Shown: piece after piece, positions 1 through 6,336 of the stretch | Layout: the number at the start of each line of letters is the position of its first letter | How positions within the stretch are numbered: position 1 is the stretch's first letter | From: Gemmatimonadota bacterium | GTDB lineage: Bacteria > Gemmatimonadota > Gemmatimonadetes > Gemmatimonadales > GWC2-71-9 | DNA length: 7,577 bases | Assembly (NCBI GenBank): GCA_003221825.1 | Contig: QHUE01000051.1 | Span: forward strand, 1 to 7,577 | Reading direction: 5' to 3' | Program-made: the position numbers and the translations under genes | Notes under the pieces: generated by a model | Seen by the model: only the letters and a program-made list of their open reading frames with translations | Told to the model about the DNA's origin: nothing | Database searches by the model: none

Positions 1-1
1 C

Positions 2-265
2 ACGGTGGTCATCACGCCGCACGGCGTGCGCTCGTACGCGCGCGACAGTGTGCACACGAACATGGGGTTTGACGTGCGTGGCGGTCTCACGTTTCGTCTC
101 GTGATCCGCGGAACCGAGTCGCGCGAGCTCGCCGACACGGTGTTTCGCAGTCTGTCATTTCGGGACATGATCCTGCTGAGCGGACAGCTCAACGAGCGCG
201 ACGCGATGGACCGGGCGCGGAAGGGTCGCCCGCGCGTCCGGTCTCGGACGCGCCGCTCTCTCTAA
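2..265 (+). CDS. Hypothetical protein, C-terminal fragment (5' end outside the window)
   Basis: The reading frame is open to the left edge and ends with TAA at 263-265, so only about the last 87 codons are visible. The GTG at 5 is probably an internal valine rather than the start. Codon third positions are strongly G/C, as in the neighbouring genes, which argues for real coding. The visible part contains a beta-rich stretch (MGFDVRGGLTFRLVIRG), then ADTVFRSLSFRD, then a very basic tail (RARKGRPRVRSRTRRSL). I do not recognise the family. No membrane segment or catalytic motif is visible. This is the only confident plus-strand gene in the window. It converges on the minus-strand lipoprotein gene, and the two stop codons overlap within the four bases at 262-265. 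No terminator hairpin separates them. Confidence 0.6.
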   Translation, partial: TVVITPHGVRSYARDSVHTNMGFDVRGGLTFRLVIRGTESRELADTVFRSLSFRDMILLSGQLNERDAMDRARKGRPRVRSRTRRSL

Positions 266-1764
266 CGACGCCCGGGCCGAGGCTCCCGCGCCACCAGCGC
301 GTACACGCTGGCGCCGTCGATATGAGACACGTCGCCCGGGGAGGAGGCGACGGCGCCGAAGCGATTCTCTCCGCCGATCGAGAAGCCCAGCACGAACGCC
401 GCGCGTCGCAGCCCGCCGTCGGTATCGAGCCGGGCGAGGATCTCGATCGGCCAGCGCGACGACGTGCCGGATGTCCGCCAGCCCAAACCAAACGCATAGG
501 ACGCCACCGAGTCCGGTGTGATGTTCGCGGCGGTCGAGAAGGCGATTGCAGGCACGGGTCCGGGATGCCAGGTCAGACCCGGTATGTAGGTCAGCCGCTG
601 CCGCACTCCCCGTACGATCGGTTGGCCGAGGTTCGCGGCCACGACGCCAAGCGTCAACCCGGGGCGGGCGACGTACGACATGCCGAGATCCCAGCCGGTC
701 TCGTTGGTGCCGCCGCCGCCGTAGCGCGCAACGGCAAAACCCGCCGCCAGCCCGCCCGCCCCCCCGGCGAGTCCCAGACGGATGGTGCTGCCGCGCACGC
801 CCCCGTCGAAGAAGTCCCGTTGATAGCCGAACGACAGCCCCCGCGAATTGAAGCCGGCGTTGATCTGGCGCAGCCGTCCCCGCGACCCGGGGTCCCCGAC
901 TCCTACCTCCGCGTACACCGACGCTTCGCGCAGCACGCCGAGCCCTGCGGGATTGACCCAGATGGCGCGCGCATCGTGAACCGCACCCAGGTACCGGCCA
1001 TCGGCGGCGACAAAGTTGCGCGTCGTCTCCGTCCCCGACCCCTTCACCTCGACAGGCTGGTTGGCCTGCGTTCCCTTGCCCGACACGGTGTACGGGGACG
1101 TCACGTCCATGCGTAGCACGCGTATCCCGCCTCTATCCTCCCAATTGGCGACACGTGAATTGTTCACCGAGGTTCGCGTGACATCGATAACCACCCGGTC
1201 GTCAGTCGTCGTGGTGTCGGTCCACTCGGCGCCAGGGACCAACCCGCTGGGTGGCAGCCGCGGGTAAAAGGTTCGCAACAGGCCAAGGAGTTGCACGAAA
1301 GCGACGGCACGCGTCGAGTCCGACACCAGCGCAATGGCCGACCGCCCTGACGCCGTCAGCCGGCCGTCGTAGACCAGGCCCCGTGCAGCGTTGAGATCGA
1401 TGGTCGGCGGCAGCGTCGTGCCAGAGTCGAGCGCGATCGAATCGACCGTAAACGTCAACCGGTAGCCGAGGCTGTCCGCGGGGCCGACGATCGTGGCCGT
1501 GAGAAACAACTTCGTTCCCCGATCGATGACTTGGGTGGCCTGCCCTGGCAGCTGCTGCTCCGCGTGCAGCGCCTGGTGCGCGACGTAGCGGAGCGTGCTC
1601 GGTCCCAGGCGCAGGCCACCAGCGGCTGACGGCGGCGCCGGCGGCGGCGGCGGTGCCGCTAGCGGAGCCGCCGGAGGATTCATTGGTGTCGGATTGGATG
1701 GAGGATTCTTCGGCGTACAGCTCAGCGCGCTGGCTGCGGCCGCCAGAAAAACAACGCAACGCAT
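262..1764 (-). CDS. Lipoprotein with C-terminal NPAGL beta-barrel-like domain (500 aa)
   Basis: The N-terminus is a lipoprotein-type signal peptide (MRCVVFLAAAASALSC) with a slightly non-standard lipobox, A-L-S-C, and Cys16 as the likely lipidated residue. A Pro/Ala-rich linker follows at about residues 18-48. Residues 50-262 form a beta-rich, Ser/Thr-rich domain with PGAEWTDT at 177-184. It resembles periplasmic lipoprotein domains of unknown function; I cannot assign it to a named family. From about residue 264 the character changes. DARAIWVNPAGLG (264-276), followed by alternating glycine- and aromatic-rich strands to about 475, is typical of PorV/FadL-like outer-membrane barrels and of the barrel-like segment seen in some SppA-like proteins. 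No enzyme motif is visible. The ATG start is supported by an AAGGA Shine-Dalgarno about 9 nt upstream, inside the end of the 72-aa gene, whose stop lies 3 nt before this start. The two are therefore probably co-transcribed. The protein is expected in the outer membrane, but the function is unknown. Confidence 0.85.
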   Translation of the reverse strand: MRCVVFLAAAASALSCTPKNPPSNPTPMNPPAAPLAAPPPPPAPPSAAGGLRLGPSTLRYVAHQALHAEQQLPGQATQVIDRGTKLFLTATIVGPADSLGYRLTFTVDSIALDSGTTLPPTIDLNAARGLVYDGRLTASGRSAIALVSDSTRAVAFVQLLGLLRTFYPRLPPSGLVPGAEWTDTTTTDDRVVIDVTRTSVNNSRVANWEDRGGIRVLRMDVTSPYTVSGKGTQANQPVEVKGSGTETTRNFVAADGRYLGAVHDARAIWVNPAGLGVLREASVYAEVGVGDPGSRGRLRQINAGFNSRGLSFGYQRDFFDGGVRGSTIRLGLAGGAGGLAAGFAVARYGGGGTNETGWDLGMSYVARPGLTLGVVAANLGQPIVRGVRQRLTYIPGLTWHPGPVPAIAFSTAANITPDSVASYAFGLGWRTSGTSSRWPIEILARLDTDGGLRRAAFVLGFSIGGENRFGAVASSPGDVSHIDGASVYALVAREPRPGRR

Positions 1765-1767
1765 CGA

Positions 1768-1986
1768 CTATTCCTTCGTCTTGGTGCGTCCGAAGATGGC
1801 GACCACCTCGGTCTCTTCGCTCATCACCTTGAGCAACTTCCATCCGCGCTTACGCATGTCGGTCCGCCAGCCGATGAGCTTCTCCCATTCTTGAGCGGTG
1901 GTCCGAAACACGCGGAGGTCCGCGACATTCTCCCAGTGGGGGGGATAGGGAGCGGATCTGGAGGGACCGGGCGGCTGTGTGGTCAC
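1768..1986 (-). CDS. Small hypothetical protein, 72 aa
   Basis: This is a short soluble protein with a Pro-rich N-terminus (about residues 1-17) followed by a compact charged and aromatic domain: RTTAQEWEKLIGWR, MRKRGWKLLKV, then VVAIFGRTK at the end. The pattern suggests a helix followed by beta strands and looks like a small conserved fold, but I cannot name the family. There is no signal peptide, membrane segment or catalytic motif. The assigned GTG start at 1984-1986 has no Shine-Dalgarno: the upstream bases are C/T-rich and belong to the end of rnpB. GTG at 1911 (Val26) is an alternative start but also lacks a clear ribosome site and would remove the conserved-looking WENVADL segment. 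A run of seven C (minus strand, 1938-1944) encodes part of the Pro-rich segment. The lipoprotein gene starts 3 nt downstream, so the two form a likely operon. Confidence 0.75.
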   Translation of the reverse strand: MTTQPPGPSRSAPYPPHWENVADLRVFRTTAQEWEKLIGWRTDMRKRGWKLLKVMSEETEVVAIFGRTKTKE

Positions 1987-1988
1987 AG
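1975..1988 (-). other. Short hairpin over the GTG start of the 72-aa gene
   Basis: CTGTG and CACAG form a 5-bp stem around a 4-nt loop, just downstream of the mature rnpB 3' end. On the minus strand the GTG start of the 72-aa gene sits inside the stem. There is no U-run after it, so it does not look like an intrinsic terminator. It could mark an rnpB processing boundary or hinder initiation at that GTG. A 5-bp stem can easily arise by chance. Confidence 0.25.
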
Positions 1989-1992
1989 GGGA

Positions 1993-2367
1993 GGAAGTGG
2001 TGAGACCATAAGCCGAGTTCTGTTTACTCGTTGGTACGAGCAGATGGTCATCTCTCTGGGATAGCTGTCGCCAGCCATCTCGTGCGGCCTACCCGCAGCT
2101 CAAACGACCCGGGCCGGGTCTCGCTGCTTATTTGGCCTTGCTCCGACCGGGGGTTGCCGTGCCACGCCCGTTGCCGGACGCGCGGTGGGCTCTTACCCCA
2201 CCGTTTCACCCTTACCCTTTGGATACAAGGGCGGTCTGTTCTCTGTGGCCCTGTTCCGTCGCCTTACGGCGCCCAGGCGTTACCTGGCGGTCTGCCCTGT
2301 GGAGCTCGGACTTTCCTCGGGTGGCCCCTCAAGCCGGCCATCCGCGACCATCGGCCCCACCACTTCC
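1993..2367 (-). ncRNA. rnpB: RNase P RNA, bacterial class A
   Basis: This is the catalytic RNA of ribonuclease P, which cuts the 5' leader from precursor tRNAs. On the minus strand the universally conserved 5' element GAGGAAAGTCCGAGCTCC lies at 2318-2301, and the matching 3' element ACAGAACTCGGCTTAT lies at 2023-2008. The specificity-domain core GGTAAGAGC is at 2197-2189, next to AGGGTGAAACGG at 2212-2201. GGGTAGG at 2094-2088 carries the GGU that pairs with the tRNA CCA end (E. coli G292-U294), so this motif is intact. An adjacent hairpin (2106-2120) fits P16/P17. The ends were set by helix P1: GGAAGTGGTG at the 5' end pairs perfectly with CACCACTTCC at the 3' end, and the next five pairs continue with two G-U wobbles, giving about 15 bp. 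The length of about 375 nt is normal for class A. Exact processed ends may differ by a few bases. Confidence 0.96.
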
Positions 2368-2374
2368 AGGAAGG

Positions 2375-2404
2375 AAATTACCGGGCGTCCGGGCCCCTCG
2401 GCAA
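2375..2404 (-). promoter_or_regulatory. Predicted sigma70-type promoter of rnpB
   Basis: In the 41-nt gap between the lipoprotein gene's stop and the rnpB 5' end, the minus strand reads TTGCCG (2404-2399), an 18-nt spacer, then TAATTT (2380-2375). That leaves 7 nt before the predicted RNA start at 2367. Hexamers, spacer and start distance all fit a housekeeping promoter placed exactly where rnpB needs one. The -35 box begins only 4 nt after the upstream stop codon. Confidence 0.55.
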
Positions 2405-2408
2405 GCCT

Positions 2409-4223
2409 TCACTTGATGAAGCGCCGGATCACACGACCCAAACTGTCGGTCGCGGCGCCATCGAGCCAAAACCCCGCATGATCGCTGAATGTGGCGTATC
2501 GCAACCGCGACCATTCGCCTGGCGCGAACGTGCTGCGCTGCGGCTCCAGACCCAGCGCGGAAAGCGCGAAGATGTCGCGCTCCGCGTAGCGCTGCACCAG
2601 GACGCGCCCGCGGCGCTCTGTGAGCCACAGCAGCACAGGAGCATCCGGGCTCGAGAACCCGCGCAACAATCCGAGCGAGAACCAATCCGCCGGGACGGTC
2701 GTCGCGCGGAACGCGAATCGGAGATCGGGATGCAACCGCTCCAGCTCGCCGCGCAGCAGCGTGGCGCGCTCGGCGACAGCGACTTCGAGGCCATCGTAGT
2801 ACCGGCTCAGCGACCCCCGCTCGAGTAATGTGTCGTAGCGAACCACCGGCGGGAGTGTCGCGAGGCGCGCCACTTCAACGCTGTCCAAGCCGAGTGCCGC
2901 CAATCCCACGCGATAGTCCGCGTCACAGAAGCCGCTGCCGCGGTAATACGTCATCGCGCTGTCGAGATCCAACGCGACGCCGGCAATCACTTCGGGGCGG
3001 GCGCCGCCGAGCTTCGTCAGCGCGCGGTAGGCGGGCCGCAAGCTGCCACGCCAGAAGAGCGAATCGAGACCGCACGCGATCGGCGTGAGCGCTCCGTGCC
3101 GGTTCACTTCGTCCGCGACGTCCCCCCCGCCCCCGTGCGCGATCGCCCGTAGCGAGACCGCGGGGAACCAATGAATGCTCGTCGCCTGCAGCCGCTCGCC
3201 CGTGATCTTCCAAATGTTGCGCGTACTCAGCGTGTCGGCCAGCGCCGCCTCGGGAATGGTGGTCGCGAGCGCGTTGAGCGCGGCGACATCCACGAATCCG
3301 AGCAACGAATCGAGCGAGTAGAGCGTGAAGCGGCTCCACAACACCCGCATCCCCTGCCGCCCGATCCAGGCCGGCGCCTGGACGGTTTCCGCGCGCCGCG
3401 GGGCCGCGGGCTCCGGCAGGACCGTCGGCTCCGATCCGGCGGGTGGAGCGAGCAAAGGCGGATGGACGGCGACCCGCTGTGGCGCATTCGCGAGATGGAG
3501 TGAGGCGGCACGCGCGGAAGCGCCGACACTCGCCCACTCCGCCGGGCGGCGCGTCCAGCGTGCGAGCGCGACGAGAAAGTCGCGCGCGCGTGTGTCGGCA
3601 TCGGCCGACGCCAGGAGGCTGCGGCTCGCGACGACGATCAGGCCGTCATGCACGCGGCTCGCCGCAACGAGCGCGGTTCCGCTGGCACGCGCCAGAGCCT
3701 GGCTGCGGTCGCGAATCTCCAAGGGAAAATTCCGGCCTGCAGGGAATGGAGCGAAGCCGGCGTTGTCGAGCGCCGAATGCGGCAGGGGCGTCGCGTCGAG
3801 CAGCTGTGGCGGCCCCCTCATCTCACTCCCCACGGCGATCCCCGCACCCTGCGCGACAAGCCATTGGTTCATCACCCAGCGGTCGACGGCCCCGTCCCCG
3901 TCGGCATATCCCAGGACCACGACGCCGTCGCGGCGCACCCACTCGGTGAGAATCGCGAGATCCCCGATCGTCAACGCATCGGAGAGCCCCTCGGGCTCGC
4001 GGCCACCCAGCACGAGCACCGTGCGATAGCGGCTGAGGTCCTGCCGCGTGAGGTGCGGATAGAAGCGGCGGTATTCCACCCGGTACCCGGCGGCGTGCCA
4101 GGGTGCGGCGGTGGCTTCGAGTGTCAGGGGGTCAGCGAGCGTCAGGTCGACGACGAGGAGGCGGCGCGCCTCCGTTTGGCATGCCGCAACGGACCCCAGC
4201 AGGAAAAGTGACAGCCACCTCAC
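2409..4223 (-). CDS. Two-domain lipoprotein: amidotransferase-like N-domain and putative TIM-barrel C-domain (604 aa)
   Basis: The N-terminus (MRWLSLFLLGSVAAC) is a lipoprotein signal with lipobox V-A-A-C and Cys15 as the lipid site. Residues 20-225 alternate strands and helices like a class I glutamine-amidotransferase/GldG-type alpha/beta fold: LLVVDLT, then YRTVLVLGGRE (66-76), then VVVLGYADGDG (101-111). The last segment sits where such enzymes carry the nucleophile elbow G-x-C-x-G, but here it reads G-Y-A-D-G, so no catalytic Cys is present and a binding role is more likely. A Pro/Ala-rich linker spans about 250-285. Residues 285-560 look like a (beta/alpha) barrel, with VALDLDSA (416-423) a possible acidic active-site strand and VLLWLTERRG near the end. 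A glycosidase-like activity is an inference only. The GTG start overlaps the upstream peptidase stop as GTGA with no Shine-Dalgarno, implying translational coupling. It is the last gene of the kinase-peptidase operon. Confidence 0.85.
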   Translation of the reverse strand: MRWLSLFLLGSVAACQTEARRLLVVDLTLADPLTLEATAAPWHAAGYRVEYRRFYPHLTRQDLSRYRTVLVLGGREPEGLSDALTIGDLAILTEWVRRDGVVVLGYADGDGAVDRWVMNQWLVAQGAGIAVGSEMRGPPQLLDATPLPHSALDNAGFAPFPAGRNFPLEIRDRSQALARASGTALVAASRVHDGLIVVASRSLLASADADTRARDFLVALARWTRRPAEWASVGASARAASLHLANAPQRVAVHPPLLAPPAGSEPTVLPEPAAPRRAETVQAPAWIGRQGMRVLWSRFTLYSLDSLLGFVDVAALNALATTIPEAALADTLSTRNIWKITGERLQATSIHWFPAVSLRAIAHGGGGDVADEVNRHGALTPIACGLDSLFWRGSLRPAYRALTKLGGARPEVIAGVALDLDSAMTYYRGSGFCDADYRVGLAALGLDSVEVARLATLPPVVRYDTLLERGSLSRYYDGLEVAVAERATLLRGELERLHPDLRFAFRATTVPADWFSLGLLRGFSSPDAPVLLWLTERRGRVLVQRYAERDIFALSALGLEPQRSTFAPGEWSRLRYATFSDHAGFWLDGAATDSLGRVIRRFIK

Positions 4224-5398
4224 TGACGCGGCTCGACCAGACGGTTGTACTTGCGCAGGGCTGCCCGCAGCCGGTCGTGCGGGAGCGCATAGACCCGCAT
4301 GCCGTTGATGCCCGTCATCGTTTCGGCGGCCACCATCGCGTTGACGATGGCTTCTTCGGTCGCCTGAATCGTGGCCTCGAACAGCGGGGAGATCCGCTCA
4401 TTCGGCAGCATGGTCACCGTGACGTTCGCATCGGGCTTCGCGGCGCCGGGGTTGGCGGTCGAGAACGCGACGAAGATGTCGCCGGACGGATTGCCCCCCG
4501 TCCCGCCCAGCCGGCCGACGCCGAGGGCGGCGCGCTTGGCGATGCGCTTCAACTGATGCGGGAGCAGCGGCGCATCGGTCGCGATCACGATGATGATGGA
4601 GCCCTTGTCGGCATCGGCACAGCGCCGGCCGGTGCGCGCCGTTCCGGGCAGCGAGTCATAGCAGGGCAAAAGGTCGGGAATCTCCTGGCCGACCGGGACG
4701 CCGGCGATCGAGAGGCGGGCACGGGAGCCGTAGTTGCATTGCACGAGCACACCCACGGTGTACCCCCCACGATCGGTCGGGAGCCGCCGCGACGCCGTGC
4801 CGATGCCGCCCTTGAAGGCGTTGCAGATCATGCCGGTCCCGCCGCCGACATTCCCTTCCGCCACCGGGCCGCCGCGGGCGCTGTCGAGCGCGGCGAACGC
4901 GTGCTGCTTGGTGACGTGGAAGCCGTTGATGTCATTGAGCGAGCCGTCCCACGTTTCGGCGACGATGGGCAGCGACCAGTCGAACTGGAACCCTTTGCGC
5001 ACGAGCCACTCGATGACCGCGTCGCGCACGACGCCCACGCTGTGCGTGTTCGTGATCATGACCGGCCCGGCCAGGAATCCCGACTCCTCGAGCCAGGTGG
5101 TACCGGTCATTTCGCCGTTGCCGTTGAGGGTGAACCAGCCGCCGAACACGGGATCTCCATTCGCCGCGCCGCGCGGGAAGATGGCCGTGACGCCCGTGCG
5201 CACCGGACCCTGACCCACGACGAGCGTGCCCTGCCCCGCGATGATCGTGCTGTGACCGACCGTGACGCCGGCGACGTCGGTGATCGCGTTGAGGGGACCG
5301 GGCGTGCCGTCGAACGGGACGCCGAGATCGCGCGCGCGCGGACGACTCTGCGCCTGCACGGAGGACGCGATGAGGAGCAGGGCCGGGAGGAATCGCAC
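4220..5398 (-). CDS. Exported P1 family peptidase (S58, DmpA-type aminopeptidase), 392 aa
   Basis: Members of this family are made as an inactive chain that cuts itself into two subunits; the new N-terminal Ser is the nucleophile. Known relatives release N-terminal D-, L- or beta-amino acids from peptides. Visible family motifs are LNAITDVAGVTVGH (36-49), VRTGVTAI (66-73), NGNGEMTGTTWLEESG (92-107), ITNTHSVGVVRDA (115-127), GGGTGMICNAFKGGIGTASR (185-204) and GYTVGVLVQ (212-220). The self-cleavage site is Gly266-Ser267 in KGSIIIVIATDAPLLP, equivalent to Gly249-Ser250 of DmpA, giving an alpha chain to 266 and a beta chain 267-392. Residues 1-16 (MRFLPALLLIASSVQA) are a clear signal peptide with A-type cleavage, so the enzyme should be periplasmic or secreted. 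The GTG start sits 1 nt after the kinase stop and gives exactly this signal peptide. The 3' end overlaps the lipoprotein start by 4 nt. The actual substrate is unknown. Confidence 0.95.
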   Translation of the reverse strand: MRFLPALLLIASSVQAQSRPRARDLGVPFDGTPGPLNAITDVAGVTVGHSTIIAGQGTLVVGQGPVRTGVTAIFPRGAANGDPVFGGWFTLNGNGEMTGTTWLEESGFLAGPVMITNTHSVGVVRDAVIEWLVRKGFQFDWSLPIVAETWDGSLNDINGFHVTKQHAFAALDSARGGPVAEGNVGGGTGMICNAFKGGIGTASRRLPTDRGGYTVGVLVQCNYGSRARLSIAGVPVGQEIPDLLPCYDSLPGTARTGRRCADADKGSIIIVIATDAPLLPHQLKRIAKRAALGVGRLGGTGGNPSGDIFVAFSTANPGAAKPDANVTVTMLPNERISPLFEATIQATEEAIVNAMVAAETMTGINGMRVYALPHDRLRAALRKYNRLVEPRQ

Positions 5399-5399
5399 C

Positions 5400-6251
5400 T
5401 CAGGTCGGCAGGGCGTACGGCAGGAGGGCGCGCCGCATATCGGACGCCGTTTGCCAGCGCGCTTCGCGCGCTTTGGAGAGGGCCTTCATGACGGTATCGC
5501 TGAGCTCACGGGGCACGTCGCGCCGCAGCTTGCGGAGATCGGGGGGCGGCGCATGCTGCTGCATGTCGAGCACGGCGGCCGCACTCGCCGCGGCGAACGG
5601 CGGCCGGCCTGTGAGCGACTCGAACAGCACCACACCGAGCGAATAGAGATCGGTGCGCCCGTCGATATCAGGAGAGCCGCCGGCCTGCTCGGGGCTCATG
5701 TACTCCTCCGTGCCGACCACGAAGCCGCTGCGCGTGACGCGATCTTCACCCGAGGTGGCGATCGCGCGCGCGATCCCGAAGTCCACCAGGATCGCGCCGC
5801 CGCCCTCGGCCGAGAGCACGATGTTGTCGGGCTTGATGTCGCGATGGGCGAGGCCGTGCTCGTGCGCGTGGCCCAGCGCGTCGAGTACTTCGGTCGCGAT
5901 CCGGACCGCCCGGTCGACCGGCAGCATCCGATCGCGGCGGATGACCCGCCGCAGCGTCTCTCCGGCCACGAACGGCATCACGAACCAGAGCAGGCAGTTG
6001 GCTTCGCCGGAGTCGAGCAACGGCGCGATGTGCGGATGGTCGAGCGTCGCCGCGTAGCGCATCTCGCGCAGGAAGCGGTCGGCGGCGACCGAGACCGCGA
6101 GCTCGGGATGCAGGACCTTGATCGCGACTTTCCGTCCGTCCTTGTCGAAGGCGCCGTACAGCGTGGCGTTCCCGCCGCGTCCCACCTCCGTGATGACGGT
6201 GTAGCGGTCACCGAGCGCCTCGCGCACCCGCCCGATCAGTTCGCGAGCCAT
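5400..6251 (-). CDS. Soluble Ser/Thr protein kinase, PknB/Hanks type (283 aa)
   Basis: It transfers phosphate from ATP to Ser/Thr of proteins. All core motifs are present, numbered from the ATG at 6251. They are the glycine loop VGRGGNAT (23-30), the ATP lysine in VAIK (K45), the helix C glutamate in FLRE (E63), the catalytic loop HRDIKPDN (136-143, D138), the metal-binding DFG (157-159), GTEEYMSPEQA (180-190) and DLYSLGV (201-207). The enzyme should be active. The usual Met/Val of the glycine-loop consensus GGMATVY are Asn/Leu here. The protein ends about where the kinase fold ends, with no transmembrane helix, PASTA, TPR or other sensor domain, unlike many bacterial relatives. A longer open frame reaches 6377, but its extra 42 residues would run through the terminator at 6280-6314 and into the upstream gene. 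They are also low-complexity, so ATG at 6249-6251 is chosen. It is the first gene of an operon with the exported peptidase (1-nt gap). Confidence 0.95.
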   Translation of the reverse strand: MARELIGRVREALGDRYTVITEVGRGGNATLYGAFDKDGRKVAIKVLHPELAVSVAADRFLREMRYAATLDHPHIAPLLDSGEANCLLWFVMPFVAGETLRRVIRRDRMLPVDRAVRIATEVLDALGHAHEHGLAHRDIKPDNIVLSAEGGGAILVDFGIARAIATSGEDRVTRSGFVVGTEEYMSPEQAGGSPDIDGRTDLYSLGVVLFESLTGRPPFAAASAAAVLDMQQHAPPPDLRKLRRDVPRELSDTVMKALSKAREARWQTASDMRRALLPYALPT

Positions 6252-6257
6252 CGCGGC

Positions 6258-6263
6258 AGAATA
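6258..6263 (-). promoter_or_regulatory. Possible -10 element for a leaderless kinase transcript
   Basis: TATTCT on the minus strand ends 6 nt before the kinase ATG (6251), so transcription would begin at or next to the start codon. It fits the TANNNT pattern known from leaderless promoters in some bacteria. No convincing -35 box lies 16-18 nt further upstream, where the terminator U-run is, and there is no Shine-Dalgarno before the ATG. The assignment rests on one short match. Confidence 0.3.
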
Positions 6264-6279
6264 GGATGCCCGAGGACGC

Positions 6280-6314
6280 AAAAAGGAAGGGCGGCTCCAG
6301 AGAACCGCCCTTTC
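6280..6314 (-). terminator. Rho-independent terminator of the Cys-rich secreted protein gene
   Basis: On the minus strand a 10-bp stem (6314-6305 with 6294-6285; nine Watson-Crick pairs and one wobble, with a GGGCGG/CCGCCC core) encloses a 10-nt loop. It is followed at once by TTTTT (6284-6280). It begins 22 nt after the stop codon at 6337, and the kinase start is 29 nt beyond the U-run, so it cleanly separates the two transcription units. Confidence 0.88.
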
Positions 6315-6336
6315 CCATCGGCGCTGCAGTCCCCGA

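Noticed and set aside
322..1116. Plus-strand open frame (264 codons) opposite the 500-aa lipoprotein
   Set aside because: It has shadow-type composition and no motif, whereas the minus-strand frame has a signal peptide, linker and barrel pattern.
2106..2120. Near-perfect palindrome as an operator or terminator
   Set aside because: It lies inside rnpB at the expected position of the P16/P17 hairpin, which explains it.
2381..2398. GC-rich inverted repeat (CCGGGCG / CCGGGCCCC) as a terminator of the 604-aa gene
   Set aside because: It forms only an imperfect stem without a U-run on the minus strand, and it overlaps the spacer of the likely rnpB promoter.
2031..2828. Plus-strand open frame (265 codons) starting in rnpB
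   Set aside because: Its first half covers the complement of the conserved RNase P RNA, and the rest is antisense to the lipoprotein. RNA conservation explains the region.
4103..5491. Long plus-strand open frame (462 codons) opposite the S58 peptidase gene
   Set aside because: It is Arg/Asp/His-rich with no domain pattern, lies antisense to a gene with unmistakable S58 motifs, and runs into neighbouring genes. It is a typical high-GC shadow frame.
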